Positions 43,032-52,428 of a stretch of DNA of 56,687 bases are shown one piece after another. Numbering within the stretch: the first letter of the stretch is position 1; every line of letters begins with the position of its first letter. Where the stretch lies: contig NZ_CAMLHF010000008.1 in NCBI RefSeq assembly GCF_946479715.1, positions 1 through 56,687 of the forward strand, in the 5' to 3' direction. A program made the translations under genes and the position numbers. The stretch is from an uncultured Pedobacter sp. GTDB lineage: Bacteria > Bacteroidota > Bacteroidia > Sphingobacteriales > Sphingobacteriaceae. The notes below the pieces were generated by a model. That model saw nothing but the letters and a program-made list of their open reading frames with translations. It was not told the origin of the DNA and searched no databases.

Positions 43032-44204
43032 ATGTACGACATAGATAATGAGATTTTTAATATAAAAAGAATTAGGATAAGAGTTCTGGAACAGGTTGCT
43101 GCGGTAACTCCTTTTCAGGATGCCACTATGGGACCTTTCCCCAGCTTTGGGATATCAATTATAACCATAGAGGATGAGGAGGGGAATTTAGGAGAATCCC
43201 CGGTTTATAACAGCTATATGAACATCCTGGAGTCATGTATCTTTCCAATACTTTTTCATAGCCGATCGGTTCCCTATAAAGAGTTTTATCCTAAATTATA
43301 TTGGTCTATTAGGAATGAAGGATTTAAAGGTGCGGCAGGGGCAATATTGGGCCAGGTCGATATGGCTTTGTACGACTTAGCTGCAAGACGTAGAAACGTT
43401 CCATTGCATAGATATATTGGCAGTATTCAAAATGATGTGAAAATGTATGGGAGTGGAGGGGGTACCAATTATACACTCCAGGAACTGGAAACCGAAGTGA
43501 GTTTTTTGATCAATAAAGGTGTTGACTGCTACAAAATGAAGATTGGAAAAGACTTTGGAACAAAAATAAATGAGGACATTGAAAGAGTGAAATTTGTAAA
43601 GAGTTTGGCCGGTAATAAAATGAAGATCGCGGCGGACGTAAATCAGATTTGGAACTGTAATGATGTATTTAAATTTGTTGATGCCATTGGAGAAGAAAAT
43701 TTATGTTGGCTAGAAGAGCCTATACATTCAGCTGCTTATGATCAAATTGAACTACTCTGTGAAAAATTATCAGTTACTGTAGCTTATGGAGAATCGGAGC
43801 GGACATCAAAAATCTTCCCAACTCTTGTTGATTCCGGAGTTAGACACTTACAGCCGGTTCCAACACAATTAGGTGGAATGAAAGAGTGGATGGAAATAAG
43901 AGACCTTTGCGAAAATAAAAGTTTGCAATTCTCTTCTGGTGGATATTCCCTATATTCAGCGTTTCTCATGACTTCCGCAAATAAGGATAGCATGATTGAG
44001 TACTTGTATCCTCTAATGTATGGGTTAGAAAAATATTTTTTAGTCAGACCCGTATGGGAAAACGGCAGATTTTATTTGTCTGAAATAGAAGGACTGCCGG
44101 TAAGAATTGATTGGGATTATTGTTATAAAGAAAATAAAATAGTACAAGAGCGGTTATGGGAAAAACAAGATGTTTCTAAATATAACCCTGTTGTGTCTAT
44201 GTAA
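43032..44204 (+). CDS. Enolase-superfamily dehydratase (mandelate racemase/muconate lactonising type)
   Basis: The 390-residue protein has an N-terminal capping domain (about 1-130) and a barrel with the KxK motif Lys168-Met-Lys170 (DCYKMKIG) and metal ligands Asp202 (IAADVNQIW), Glu228 (CWLEEP) and Glu254 (AYGESE). In mandelate-racemase-type acid-sugar dehydratases a His-Asp dyad is expected after this. Here the positions read QPVPTQLGG and FSSGGYSLYSA, without the usual Asp and His, so the active site is atypical. It starts at the base after the reductase stop. It likely dehydrates the aldonic acid (fuconate-like) formed by the reductase, if active. Confidence 0.85.
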   Translation: MYDIDNEIFNIKRIRIRVLEQVAAVTPFQDATMGPFPSFGISIITIEDEEGNLGESPVYNSYMNILESCIFPILFHSRSVPYKEFYPKLYWSIRNEGFKGAAGAILGQVDMALYDLAARRRNVPLHRYIGSIQNDVKMYGSGGGTNYTLQELETEVSFLINKGVDCYKMKIGKDFGTKINEDIERVKFVKSLAGNKMKIAADVNQIWNCNDVFKFVDAIGEENLCWLEEPIHSAAYDQIELLCEKLSVTVAYGESERTSKIFPTLVDSGVRHLQPVPTQLGGMKEWMEIRDLCENKSLQFSSGGYSLYSAFLMTSANKDSMIEYLYPLMYGLEKYFLVRPVWENGRFYLSEIEGLPVRIDWDYCYKENKIVQERLWEKQDVSKYNPVVSM

Positions 44205-44218
44205 CTAGGGGATCAACT

Positions 44219-45790
44219 TTGAGTTTATCATTCAATTATATTGATTATGCAATTTTAGGGCTATATGCCCTTGCTTTATTTTTTATAGGTTTTCGCTTTA
44301 GTAAAAAAGAGAAAAATCAGGAAGATATATTTTTGGGTGGCAGAACTTTAAAATGGTGGCAAATTGGTTTCTCCATGTTTAGTGCCAATGCCGGCCCAAT
44401 GATGTTAATTGGATTTGCAGGTATTGGCTTTTCTCATGGTATTGTTGGCAGTAATTTCGAATTGTTGGCCTGGGTCTTTTTAATGCTGTTATCTATGGTT
44501 TTTTTGCCCTACTACCTAAAAACCAAAATAAGTACTATCCCCCAATTTTTATTGATCCGATTTGGTAAAAGATCCTACAATTTTCTGGTTATCTACAGCT
44601 TGATTTCAATATTGGTCGTATGGTTAGGTAGTGCACTGTATGCAGGAGGGCTTTTAATTTCAGGAATATTTAATTGTTCTTTATTTGTAGCAGTTGTTAT
44701 AATTGCTATTGTTGCCACTAGTTTTACTGCTATTGGAGGATTAAAGGCAGTAGTCCGTACAGGAGTTTTTCAATCGATAATTATTATAGTTTCTTCGATA
44801 CTGCTTACTTTTTTGGGTTTTCAGAAAATTGGCAGCGTAGATTTGTTGGTTAGCCAAACACCAGACTCTTTTTGGAAGCTATTTTTGCCGGCTTCAAACC
44901 CCGAATACTCGTGGATAGCTATCATTTTGGGTTATCCGGTGGTGGCTATTTATTATTGGTGTGCGGATCAGACGATTGTGCAAAAAGTGCTGGCAGCAAA
45001 GAATTTAAAAGAAGGCCAGTATGGAGCAATATTTATTGGAGCGCTTAAAATCATAATGCCATTAATATTTATTCTTCCAGGTATTATGTGTTATGTTTTA
45101 TTTAAAGATACAGCCCAGGCCGATAATGCCTACATCACTATGATTAAAGAATTGATGCCTCATGGTTTACTGGGCTTAAGCATTGCGGCATTAATAGCAT
45201 CATTGATTGATACGGTATCTTCCAGTTTAAATTCTTTTTGTACAGTGTTTACATTGGATGTTGTTTCGCAGATTAAAGTACTTAATCAGAAGCAACAGAT
45301 AAAGATGGGAAAATGGATAACTATTATTGCAGCAATAGTAGGTGTAGGTATCGCCATGGTTTTTTCTTATTCAGGGAAAAACTTTTTTGAATTAAGTCAA
45401 GGCCTGGTTTCTATACTTGCTCCACCGCTTTCTGTGGTATTTCTAGCAGGCATCATGTGGAAACGAGTTAATAGCACTTCTGTAGAGGTAGTTCTTTATG
45501 GTGGTGGGTTGGTTTGCTTAATACTTGGGGCATGTCATGTATTAAACTATCCTTATAAAGGATATTGGCCACATTTCCTTTTGCTTTCATTTTATCTTTT
45601 CGTAGCGTTAAGTATTGTTATTATAGTAGTAACATTAATTACAAAACCGGCAATAAATTCGGTAATACCTTCCCTTCTTGAGTCAAAAGATAAGCCGATG
45701 GAAGAAGATGCATACAATTCCAAACCTATTTGGCTGGCTTGGTTAGGCCTGGCATCGGTCATGATTTTAATTTATTTACTTTTTAACTAA
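44219..45790 (+). CDS. Sodium:solute symporter (SSS/SLC5 family), probable sugar importer
   Basis: The 523-residue inner-membrane protein has about 13-14 hydrophobic segments. It opens IDYAILGLYALALFFIGFRF, followed by the SSS-type FLGGRTLKWWQIGFSMFSAN and TAIGGLKAVVRTGVFQSIII and the late IAALIASLIDTVSSSLNSFC. It begins with TTG at 44219: no ATG occurs before the first membrane helices, and AGGGGAT (44207-44213) is well placed as ribosome-binding site. Within the catabolic operon it should import the sugar freed by the hydrolases with Na+. The deoxyhexose specificity is inferred from context. Confidence 0.92.
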   Translation: MSLSFNYIDYAILGLYALALFFIGFRFSKKEKNQEDIFLGGRTLKWWQIGFSMFSANAGPMMLIGFAGIGFSHGIVGSNFELLAWVFLMLLSMVFLPYYLKTKISTIPQFLLIRFGKRSYNFLVIYSLISILVVWLGSALYAGGLLISGIFNCSLFVAVVIIAIVATSFTAIGGLKAVVRTGVFQSIIIIVSSILLTFLGFQKIGSVDLLVSQTPDSFWKLFLPASNPEYSWIAIILGYPVVAIYYWCADQTIVQKVLAAKNLKEGQYGAIFIGALKIIMPLIFILPGIMCYVLFKDTAQADNAYITMIKELMPHGLLGLSIAALIASLIDTVSSSLNSFCTVFTLDVVSQIKVLNQKQQIKMGKWITIIAAIVGVGIAMVFSYSGKNFFELSQGLVSILAPPLSVVFLAGIMWKRVNSTSVEVVLYGGGLVCLILGACHVLNYPYKGYWPHFLLLSFYLFVALSIVIIVVTLITKPAINSVIPSLLESKDKPMEEDAYNSKPIWLAWLGLASVMILIYLLFN

Positions 45791-45797
45791 TATTTTG

Positions 45798-46229
45798 ATG
45801 AAAAAAATATTCCTGCAATTAATATTAATAGTTTTTAGTTGTTCCTTTATGATGTGCGGCCCAGCTAATTCTGATCATAAAGAACCCAATCTTGTTGAAA
45901 AGGTATTTGTAGTAAATACCGTTGATAATAATGAAAAACTGAATGATTATTTAGCATACCATAGGCAAATTTGGCCCGAGGTAGAAGCTGGATTTAAAAA
46001 AGCAGGCTATAAAAGTATTACACTTTATCGTTTCAATGACCTTATTGTGATGACCATTATGGTGCCTGAAAATGCAGATTTAAATGAAATGGGAAAGTTG
46101 GCAGAATCTTATAGCCCCCGTTGTGCAGAATGGAATAAATTAATGAATACTTATCAAAAAGGAGTTAATGGCACTTCTGAAGGACAGAAATGGGTTGAGG
46201 TAGTTCCTTTTTACAAGTTTAGGCAGTAA
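45798..46229 (+). CDS. L-rhamnose-mutarotase-family protein carried as a lipoprotein
   Basis: About 143 residues. The core (about 40-143) is the RhaM/YiiL-like dimeric alpha-beta barrel: VEKVFVVNTVDNNEKLNDYL, YHRQIWPEVEAGFKKAGYKS and MGKLAESYSPRCAEWNKLM, with the conserved YHRQIWPE histidine. It interconverts anomers of a 6-deoxy sugar. Known RhaM proteins are cytoplasmic and near 104 residues; this one has an N-terminal lipoprotein signal (MKKIFLQLILIVFSCS, cysteine in VFSC). It would therefore act in the periplasm, before uptake. I chose ATG 45798 over the TTG at 45795. Its end overlaps the convergent AraC gene by 11 bases. Confidence 0.85.
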   Translation: MKKIFLQLILIVFSCSFMMCGPANSDHKEPNLVEKVFVVNTVDNNEKLNDYLAYHRQIWPEVEAGFKKAGYKSITLYRFNDLIVMTIMVPENADLNEMGKLAESYSPRCAEWNKLMNTYQKGVNGTSEGQKWVEVVPFYKFRQ

Positions 46230-47085
46230 TTTTATATTGCTTAATAAAGTCTCTCGGCGATAAACCCTTTACTTCCTTAAAGTGCTTATTGAAATTAGAG
46301 ATATTGTTGTAACCACTTATGTAGCAGGTTTCTGTTACATTGTGGTTGCCTTCAATTAACAATTTAGCGGCATGCCCAACCCTTATCTCTTTTATAAATT
46401 CAACTAAAGTTCTGTTGGTTTTAAGCTTAAAAAATCTGCAGAAAGCGGCTGTAGACATAGGGATGATTGAAGCAACATCCTGTAAAGAAATATCTTCTTT
46501 GAAATTATTGAATATATAATCAAACACACGGTTGATTTTATTTGCTTCAGTTGAGCTTTCTATGATATTAAAAGAAGGTGATGACAGCGTTCTACATGAG
46601 GTAGATTGAGATAAAACATCTAAAAGCTGGAGCATTAATGCAGCCCGGGACAACCCTGTTTCAAATAACATTTGGTTAAGAATCATTTTTGCTCTTGTTA
46701 CTGTAGCCCCTGAAAATAAAATACCTTTTGAAGCATTTTCGAACAAATGATTTAGAGCAGATGCTTCTGGCTTTGAGAGTAAATCTCTTCCCAAAAAATC
46801 CGGGAAAAAATGTACAACAATCGCTTGCGGTTGTACTTTGTCGTCTATAGTATTATAGTATTGCCAGCAATGTGGTAAATAACTTCCCAAAAGCACGAGT
46901 TCAGTGCCGCTAAAATCTTCGATATGATCACCGACAAAACGCTTGCCAAAGCAATTTTCAATTAATGCAATCTCAAAATTAACGTGAGACTTTAATGAAG
47001 TATACTTTTTTACTTCCAGAATTTCTGATCGCACAGTAAATGATTGGTCAGGGGGAAAGGTAAAGTTCTCGTAGATATACTGCAT
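46219..47085 (-). CDS. AraC-family regulator of the deoxysugar utilisation locus
   Basis: The 288-residue protein has an N-terminal cupin-like ligand domain (about 10-140; ENFTFPPDQSFTVRSEIL, GTELVLLGSYLPHCW) and a C-terminal AraC double helix-turn-helix (about 195-285): ISLQDVASIIPMSTAAFCRF and NVTETCYISGYNNISNFNKH, ending FKEVKGLSPRDFIKQYKI. It lies between the catabolic operon and susC and is divergent from susC. It is the obvious candidate to bind the 31-bp element found before both units, probably activating them when its sugar ligand is present. Confidence 0.9.
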   Translation of the reverse strand: MQYIYENFTFPPDQSFTVRSEILEVKKYTSLKSHVNFEIALIENCFGKRFVGDHIEDFSGTELVLLGSYLPHCWQYYNTIDDKVQPQAIVVHFFPDFLGRDLLSKPEASALNHLFENASKGILFSGATVTRAKMILNQMLFETGLSRAALMLQLLDVLSQSTSCRTLSSPSFNIIESSTEANKINRVFDYIFNNFKEDISLQDVASIIPMSTAAFCRFFKLKTNRTLVEFIKEIRVGHAAKLLIEGNHNVTETCYISGYNNISNFNKHFKEVKGLSPRDFIKQYKITA

Positions 47086-47174
47086 TTCTGTGGCTTATTT
47101 GGTTTAATATATAAAGCTATGGCAATGATTTATGCTTTAAATATAATCTATTCTGTTCAGGTATAAAGATCTGT

Positions 47175-47205
47175 TGCAAAAAAAACATTGTAAATGATCA
47201 AATTA
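47175..47205. promoter_or_regulatory. Shared 31-bp regulatory element, copy 2
   Basis: TGCAAAAAAAACATT (47175-47189), then eight bases, then TCAAATTA (47198-47205); 26 of 31 positions match copy 1 at 39723. It lies in the divergent araC-susC spacer, 108 bases before susC and 89 bases before the AraC start. Confidence 0.65.
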
Positions 47206-47313
47206 ACAGTAGTTGTAACTAACTATTGTTAAGAGATTTACTCTATAAGCAATCGATTGTTTTTGTGCGGGAAATAAACAATCAAATAACCAAACAACCA
47301 AATAATTTAAATT

Positions 47314-50300
47314 ATGAAACAGGTATTAAAAATGCACTTTAGCGTGCTCGGAATTATCTGGCTTTTACTACAATCCCATTCAGCCTTTGCACAAGGCAAA
47401 ATTTTGGGAACAGTTATAGATGCCAAAGATAAAGGCCCTTTAGTTGGGGCTACCATTATGTTGGAAGGAGGAAGCCGAGCCTCAAAGGCAGATGAAAATG
47501 GTAAATTTGAAATCAATGTAGCTGCAGGGAGCAAACTTAAAATTTCGATGACTGGTTATGCAACTCAGATAGTTAACGCGGCCAGCGGAATGACTGTTGA
47601 GTTAACCTCATCTGTAGTGGATCTCGAAGATATTGTTGTTGTGGGGTATGGAACCCAGAAGAGAGAATTATTAACAGGTTCTGTCGGCTCATTAAAGATG
47701 ACGGAGGCAAGACGTAATACACCAACTGCTTCATTAGGAAATCTTTTAGCTGGTCAGATCGCAGGAGTCCGTGTTGGTAATCCAGCTGGTGTGCCAGGAA
47801 CTCAACCAAGTATATCTATTAGAACAGGAAGCTCATTTAATGCACAGAATGTACTCTATGTTATAGATGGAAAAATAAGTGGCTCAGGAGATTTTAACAA
47901 TTTGAGCCCAAATGATATCGACAACATTTCAGTACTTAAAGATGCAGCCTCAGCAGCGGTATACGGTTCACGCGCTGCAGGAGGAGTTGTTGTTGTTACT
48001 ACCCGTCGCGGAACCAAAAATACAAAACCAGATGTAAACTATTCCTTCAGTACTGGTTTTGATAGAAGAGGGAAAAATGCGGACTTAACTAGCGCAATTG
48101 AAACGGGAGAAATTTACAATCGTCTTAATCCAACTTCAAACTCCATTTGGACAGAATCTGATTTTGAATATTTCAGGAAAATTAATAATGGTTGGGGGTA
48201 TAATCAGTTAGATGCGGTATATCAGGATCCTTATATTAGTACTCATAACTTAAGTGCCTCTGGTGGGGGAGAAAAAGTACGATATTTTGTTGGTGGTTCA
48301 TACACTAAGCAAGGTGCTTTTATGAAAAACCTCTCTTTTGATAAATATAACTTACGTACAAATATTACAGCAGATGTAACTAAGAATTTAACTCTTTTTG
48401 CAGATTTTACAATAAATAATAATCTGAGTTATGGTCCTCCCAGTACGTCTGTGGGGGATGCTTATGGTATCTATAGGAAACAGCTCTTATGGCAGCCAGA
48501 GCAACCTGTATGGACTGATGGAGGGAATCCTATTGACTACGGTTGGATTGGTAATGTTGGAGCAGAGGTTCGTGGCGATGGAGGGTACGTAAAAGGAAAT
48601 AACATTAAGCCCATCTTTAATTTAAAAGCTACTTACAATATTCCAGCGATACCGGGGTTAAGCGCTACAACTCAATTTAATAAATCATATACTAATAACC
48701 GAACCAAGTTCTTCTCAAAACAATACAATATGTGGGTAATGAAAACCACAGGTGTCCGTCAGATCAGTACAAAAGATGAAGATCTGGTAACTTTAAAAAA
48801 ATCATCTCAAGTAGGCAAGAATTCTATTCAGGAAAATTATGATTGGAGTAACGATTACCAGTTGAATTTTCAATTGAATTACGAACATACATTTGGTGAG
48901 AAGCATAATCTAAAAGGCTGGCTGATCTACGAGAAGGCTGAAGCTCAAGGTGGTGGTATTTCTGCAGGTCGTGAAAACTTCCCGGTCTACCTTACCGATC
49001 AATGGTGGGCTGCAAGTGGGGACCGTCAGGATTCTTATGCAAATGGGTCAACCGAAGCCAAGTCTGGACGTAAATCATGGGTTGGACAGTTCTTTTACGA
49101 TTATGAAAACAAATACCTGGCAAGTGTTGCCTATCGCTATGATGGTTCAATGAACTTTTCCCCTGAAAAGCGGTGGGGCATATTCCCATCTGGCTCATTG
49201 GGCTGGATAATCTCTAAAGAAGACTTTTTTAAAGGAGTTAGCGGTATTGATATGCTAAAGCTTCGTGCTTCAGCAGGTGTTATTGGCAATGATGCCGTTG
49301 GAGGGTGGCAATGGCAACAATCATATCAGAATGGAAATGCTGCTTATTTTGGTACCAGCCCACTTACTAATGCTGGAGTAACATATGGCCCCATCGTAAA
49401 TTCGAACCTGACCTGGGAAAAGACACTCAATTATAATATAGGAATAGATATTAACTTTCTGAAGAGTTTTAATACAAGCCTGGAATATTATTCCATCAAG
49501 ACATATGATATCCTTGGTGACAGAATTGCTTCGGTACCACCAACATTTAGCAGAACTCTTCCTAAATCAAATTATGGAGAAATTAAGGCTCAAGGAGTGG
49601 AGTTTTCAATAGGTTATAATAAACAAAATGAAAACTTAAGATATTATGTGAATCTTAATGCTTCTTATGGCAATGCCAATTACATTATACAGGACCAAAA
49701 TGTTACTTATCCTTGGCAGAAAAACATTGGACTGTCAACAACACGCATCACAAGTTATGAGGTAAGTGGAATGTTGCGTACGCAAAGTGATCTTGATGCT
49801 TTTGTTGCCGCATATCCCAATTACAAGTTTAATGGAATTGTACCAAGCCTGGGGCAGCTTACTTATAAAGATTTAAGTGGCCCTAATGGTACTCCGGATG
49901 GAACAGTCGATTCATGGGATATAACCACCTTGAAGAATAATAACAACCCAATTAATGTCGGGATGAACCTGGGTGTGGAATGGAAGGGGTTCAGTCTGGA
50001 TGCTACTTTTAATGGTAACATGCATCAATATAAATTCGTAAACAACCTTGTCGATGGAAATGTGGAGTGGAACCGAATGTGGCGCCCATGGGCTATAGAT
50101 GCATGGACACCGAATACACCAAATGCCACACTACCACGACGCTATTCAGCTAATGATGACACTCGGAGTGTTACCAATACAGGCAGTTCATTTTGGCTTA
50201 AAAATGCGAACTTTCTGCGCCTGAGATTATTGAATATTGGTTATGCGATTCCTTCAAGCTATGTAAACAAGATAGGGATTTCAGGAATAAAATTGTACTT

Positions 50301-50424
50301 CAGTGGCTCGAACCTTTTTGTACTCAGCAAATTCAACGATAAGTTCTATGACCCGGAGATAGGTGATGGATTTTCTTATCCAACGATGAAGACCTTCAAC
50401 TTTGGAATTAATGTATCACTTTAA
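47314..50424 (+). CDS. SusC-like TonB-dependent glycan importer
   Basis: The 1036-residue outer-membrane protein has a signal peptide ending SAFAQ and a carboxypeptidase-regulatory-like domain (about 27-105; ILGTVIDAKDKGPLVGATIM). The SusC signature DIVVVGYGTQKRELLTGSV opens the plug (about 108-230; VLYVIDGKISGSGDFNNL, SAAVYGSRAAGGVVVVTTRR), and the barrel ends in TFNFGINVSL. It has no STN domain, so unlike the two receptors above it is not FecR-coupled; control by the divergent AraC protein fits. It imports oligosaccharide with the SusD partner that starts 20 bases later. Confidence 0.96.
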   Translation: MKQVLKMHFSVLGIIWLLLQSHSAFAQGKILGTVIDAKDKGPLVGATIMLEGGSRASKADENGKFEINVAAGSKLKISMTGYATQIVNAASGMTVELTSSVVDLEDIVVVGYGTQKRELLTGSVGSLKMTEARRNTPTASLGNLLAGQIAGVRVGNPAGVPGTQPSISIRTGSSFNAQNVLYVIDGKISGSGDFNNLSPNDIDNISVLKDAASAAVYGSRAAGGVVVVTTRRGTKNTKPDVNYSFSTGFDRRGKNADLTSAIETGEIYNRLNPTSNSIWTESDFEYFRKINNGWGYNQLDAVYQDPYISTHNLSASGGGEKVRYFVGGSYTKQGAFMKNLSFDKYNLRTNITADVTKNLTLFADFTINNNLSYGPPSTSVGDAYGIYRKQLLWQPEQPVWTDGGNPIDYGWIGNVGAEVRGDGGYVKGNNIKPIFNLKATYNIPAIPGLSATTQFNKSYTNNRTKFFSKQYNMWVMKTTGVRQISTKDEDLVTLKKSSQVGKNSIQENYDWSNDYQLNFQLNYEHTFGEKHNLKGWLIYEKAEAQGGGISAGRENFPVYLTDQWWAASGDRQDSYANGSTEAKSGRKSWVGQFFYDYENKYLASVAYRYDGSMNFSPEKRWGIFPSGSLGWIISKEDFFKGVSGIDMLKLRASAGVIGNDAVGGWQWQQSYQNGNAAYFGTSPLTNAGVTYGPIVNSNLTWEKTLNYNIGIDINFLKSFNTSLEYYSIKTYDILGDRIASVPPTFSRTLPKSNYGEIKAQGVEFSIGYNKQNENLRYYVNLNASYGNANYIIQDQNVTYPWQKNIGLSTTRITSYEVSGMLRTQSDLDAFVAAYPNYKFNGIVPSLGQLTYKDLSGPNGTPDGTVDSWDITTLKNNNNPINVGMNLGVEWKGFSLDATFNGNMHQYKFVNNLVDGNVEWNRMWRPWAIDAWTPNTPNATLPRRYSANDDTRSVTNTGSSFWLKNANFLRLRLLNIGYAIPSSYVNKIGISGIKLYFSGSNLFVLSKFNDKFYDPEIGDGFSYPTMKTFNFGINVSL

Positions 50425-50444
50425 TCATCTTAAAACTGAGAATT

Positions 50445-52268
50445 ATGAAACTCTATAATAAAATAGCAAAACTCATTATCTGTGGTATCGGATTGACTCT
50501 GCTCATCCCTTCTTGTAAAAAAGGATTGGATTATGAGAATAAGGGCAATATTAATCCCGAAAACATTTGGTCTGATCCAACCATGATTAGAGCCTTTTTA
50601 AATGATATTTATGGGGGACTGATGCCCGCATGGCCATTTAACGGTGGTAGTACCGACGAGGGTATATCTACAGCTAAAAGTTTAGGTAATTATCAACGGG
50701 GAATAGTTACCGTTGATGAGACAAAACAAGATCTTAATTATAGTTCAATTGATAAGATCAATTTTTTTCTGGATAAACTGGCTATAACTCCTGCAAGCGT
50801 ATTAACTGAAGATCTGAATAAACAATATACGGGAGAAGCTAAGTTTTGGAGAGCCTGGTCTTATTGGGGAATGGTTAATGCAGTTGGCGGGGTACCTTTA
50901 ATTTTACATACTCAAAATGCAGAAACCAAAGATGATGTCGCTGCTCTTTTTAAGCCCAGAAATAAAACCTCGGAGTGTTTAGCCCAAATTGTTAAGGATC
51001 TGGATAGTGCGATCCTGCTCTTGCCTGGAACATACTCGAATGCCGCAGTTGACTACGGTAGGATTACAAAAGTTGCAGCTATGGCTGTAAAGGGACGTAT
51101 ACTACTTACCTATGCAAGTCCACTGTTTAACCCTGATAACAATGCTGCAAGATGGCAAACTGCTTATGATGCTTGTAAACAAGCTGTTGATTATGCCAAA
51201 AGTCAGGGCCATGATCTTAATCCGGATTTCCGCACGATTTGGTCTCAGGAAAGAAATAAAGAAGTAATTATGGTGAATCAATTCCAGTACCCGGCTCATG
51301 CCAACAATTTCAATGGGATCAGACCGGAACCACTTACAAAAGATGCTTCAAATAATAATCAGCCCTTGTTGTCTTTGCTACTCTCATTTCCAAAACGTGA
51401 TGGCAGTCCATTACAATTTGATAAAGCAATGCTTGCCGATCCGGCTTATAACGCTCAGTTCCTAACGGATTTTTATAAGAACCGAGATGATCGTTTTTAT
51501 TCAACTATATTTTGCGGTGGCACGCCTTACCCCACTCCTGACGAGGTAACGCCAATATATGTTAAGGGGAACAGTTTTTGGAATGTTTGGAAATTTGATG
51601 AGACACAAAACAGGTATGTTAATATTTTGAATGTGATACACCCTGCAATGCCTGGCAATCCTGGAATTACTGGTTTTTTCCAACGTAAGGGCCTTGATAC
51701 AACAGTTACTGCGGGGCTTGGTGGCCAGGCACAAACCGATTGGGTTGAAATGCGTTATGCAGAAGTTGTACTAAATTATGGTGAGTGTGCAAATGAAACG
51801 GGTAAAAGCATAGAAGCACTTCAGGTATTAAAAGACATTAGAAAACGTGCTGGGATTACCGAAGGTACTGATGGAAATTATGGCATTACTGCTTCCAATA
51901 AGAATGATATTAGAGAAGCCTACATTAAAGAGCGACAAGTAGAGTTTGCATTCGAAAATAAGCGTTTTGGTGATTTAAGGAGATGGAAACGGTACGATAT
52001 TCTTAACAATCAGGGAGCGAGACATGGTTTGTACATAACCATCAAAAATGGGGAGTCGGTGGTACCTGCTGATAATATTATGACTGCTTCAGTAAGGAAC
52101 AAGTTTACCGCAAGGTTTATAGATAACCTGGACGGGGACGTTTCTTTTAAATTTAATTTCGATCTTAATCACTGGTTTTATGCAATAAACCCTTCACAGA
52201 TATCACAATCTAATAAAGTCCTTACTCAAAACAAAGAATGGGGTGGTTCTTTTGATCCCTTACAATAG
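50445..52268 (+). CDS. SusD-like surface glycan-binding lipoprotein
   Basis: The 607-residue lipoprotein has cysteine near residue 24 (LLIPSCKKGLDYENKG). The helical TPR-type framework contains KFWRAWSYWGMVNAVGGVPL, KVAAMAVKGRILLTYASPLF, WVEMRYAEVVLNYGECANET and the C-terminal RQVEFAFENKRFGDLRRWKR, all typical of SusD/RagB proteins. It forms the lid of the SusC channel and binds the glycan at the cell surface. A terminator hairpin follows. Confidence 0.96.
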   Translation: MKLYNKIAKLIICGIGLTLLIPSCKKGLDYENKGNINPENIWSDPTMIRAFLNDIYGGLMPAWPFNGGSTDEGISTAKSLGNYQRGIVTVDETKQDLNYSSIDKINFFLDKLAITPASVLTEDLNKQYTGEAKFWRAWSYWGMVNAVGGVPLILHTQNAETKDDVAALFKPRNKTSECLAQIVKDLDSAILLLPGTYSNAAVDYGRITKVAAMAVKGRILLTYASPLFNPDNNAARWQTAYDACKQAVDYAKSQGHDLNPDFRTIWSQERNKEVIMVNQFQYPAHANNFNGIRPEPLTKDASNNNQPLLSLLLSFPKRDGSPLQFDKAMLADPAYNAQFLTDFYKNRDDRFYSTIFCGGTPYPTPDEVTPIYVKGNSFWNVWKFDETQNRYVNILNVIHPAMPGNPGITGFFQRKGLDTTVTAGLGGQAQTDWVEMRYAEVVLNYGECANETGKSIEALQVLKDIRKRAGITEGTDGNYGITASNKNDIREAYIKERQVEFAFENKRFGDLRRWKRYDILNNQGARHGLYITIKNGESVVPADNIMTASVRNKFTARFIDNLDGDVSFKFNFDLNHWFYAINPSQISQSNKVLTQNKEWGGSFDPLQ

Positions 52269-52312
52269 TTTTTAAAACATTTAATCCATTTAAAAATGGA
52301 GATTAGCGCTCC

Positions 52313-52350
52313 AATCATGGTCGGAAGAAATTCTGACCATGATTTTATAT
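52313..52350 (+). terminator. Terminator after the susC-susD pair
   Basis: AATCATGGTCGGA (52313-52325) pairs with TCTGACCATGATT (52332-52344), with one G-T wobble, around AGAAAT and is followed by a T-rich run. It may be partial, since the next gene is on the same strand 79 bases later. Confidence 0.7.
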
Positions 52351-52428
52351 TTTGTCCAAAGAATAACAACTTTAGTAAAATAGTAGAATTTATATATAAA
52401 AACACACAATTGAAATAACCCATTCATT

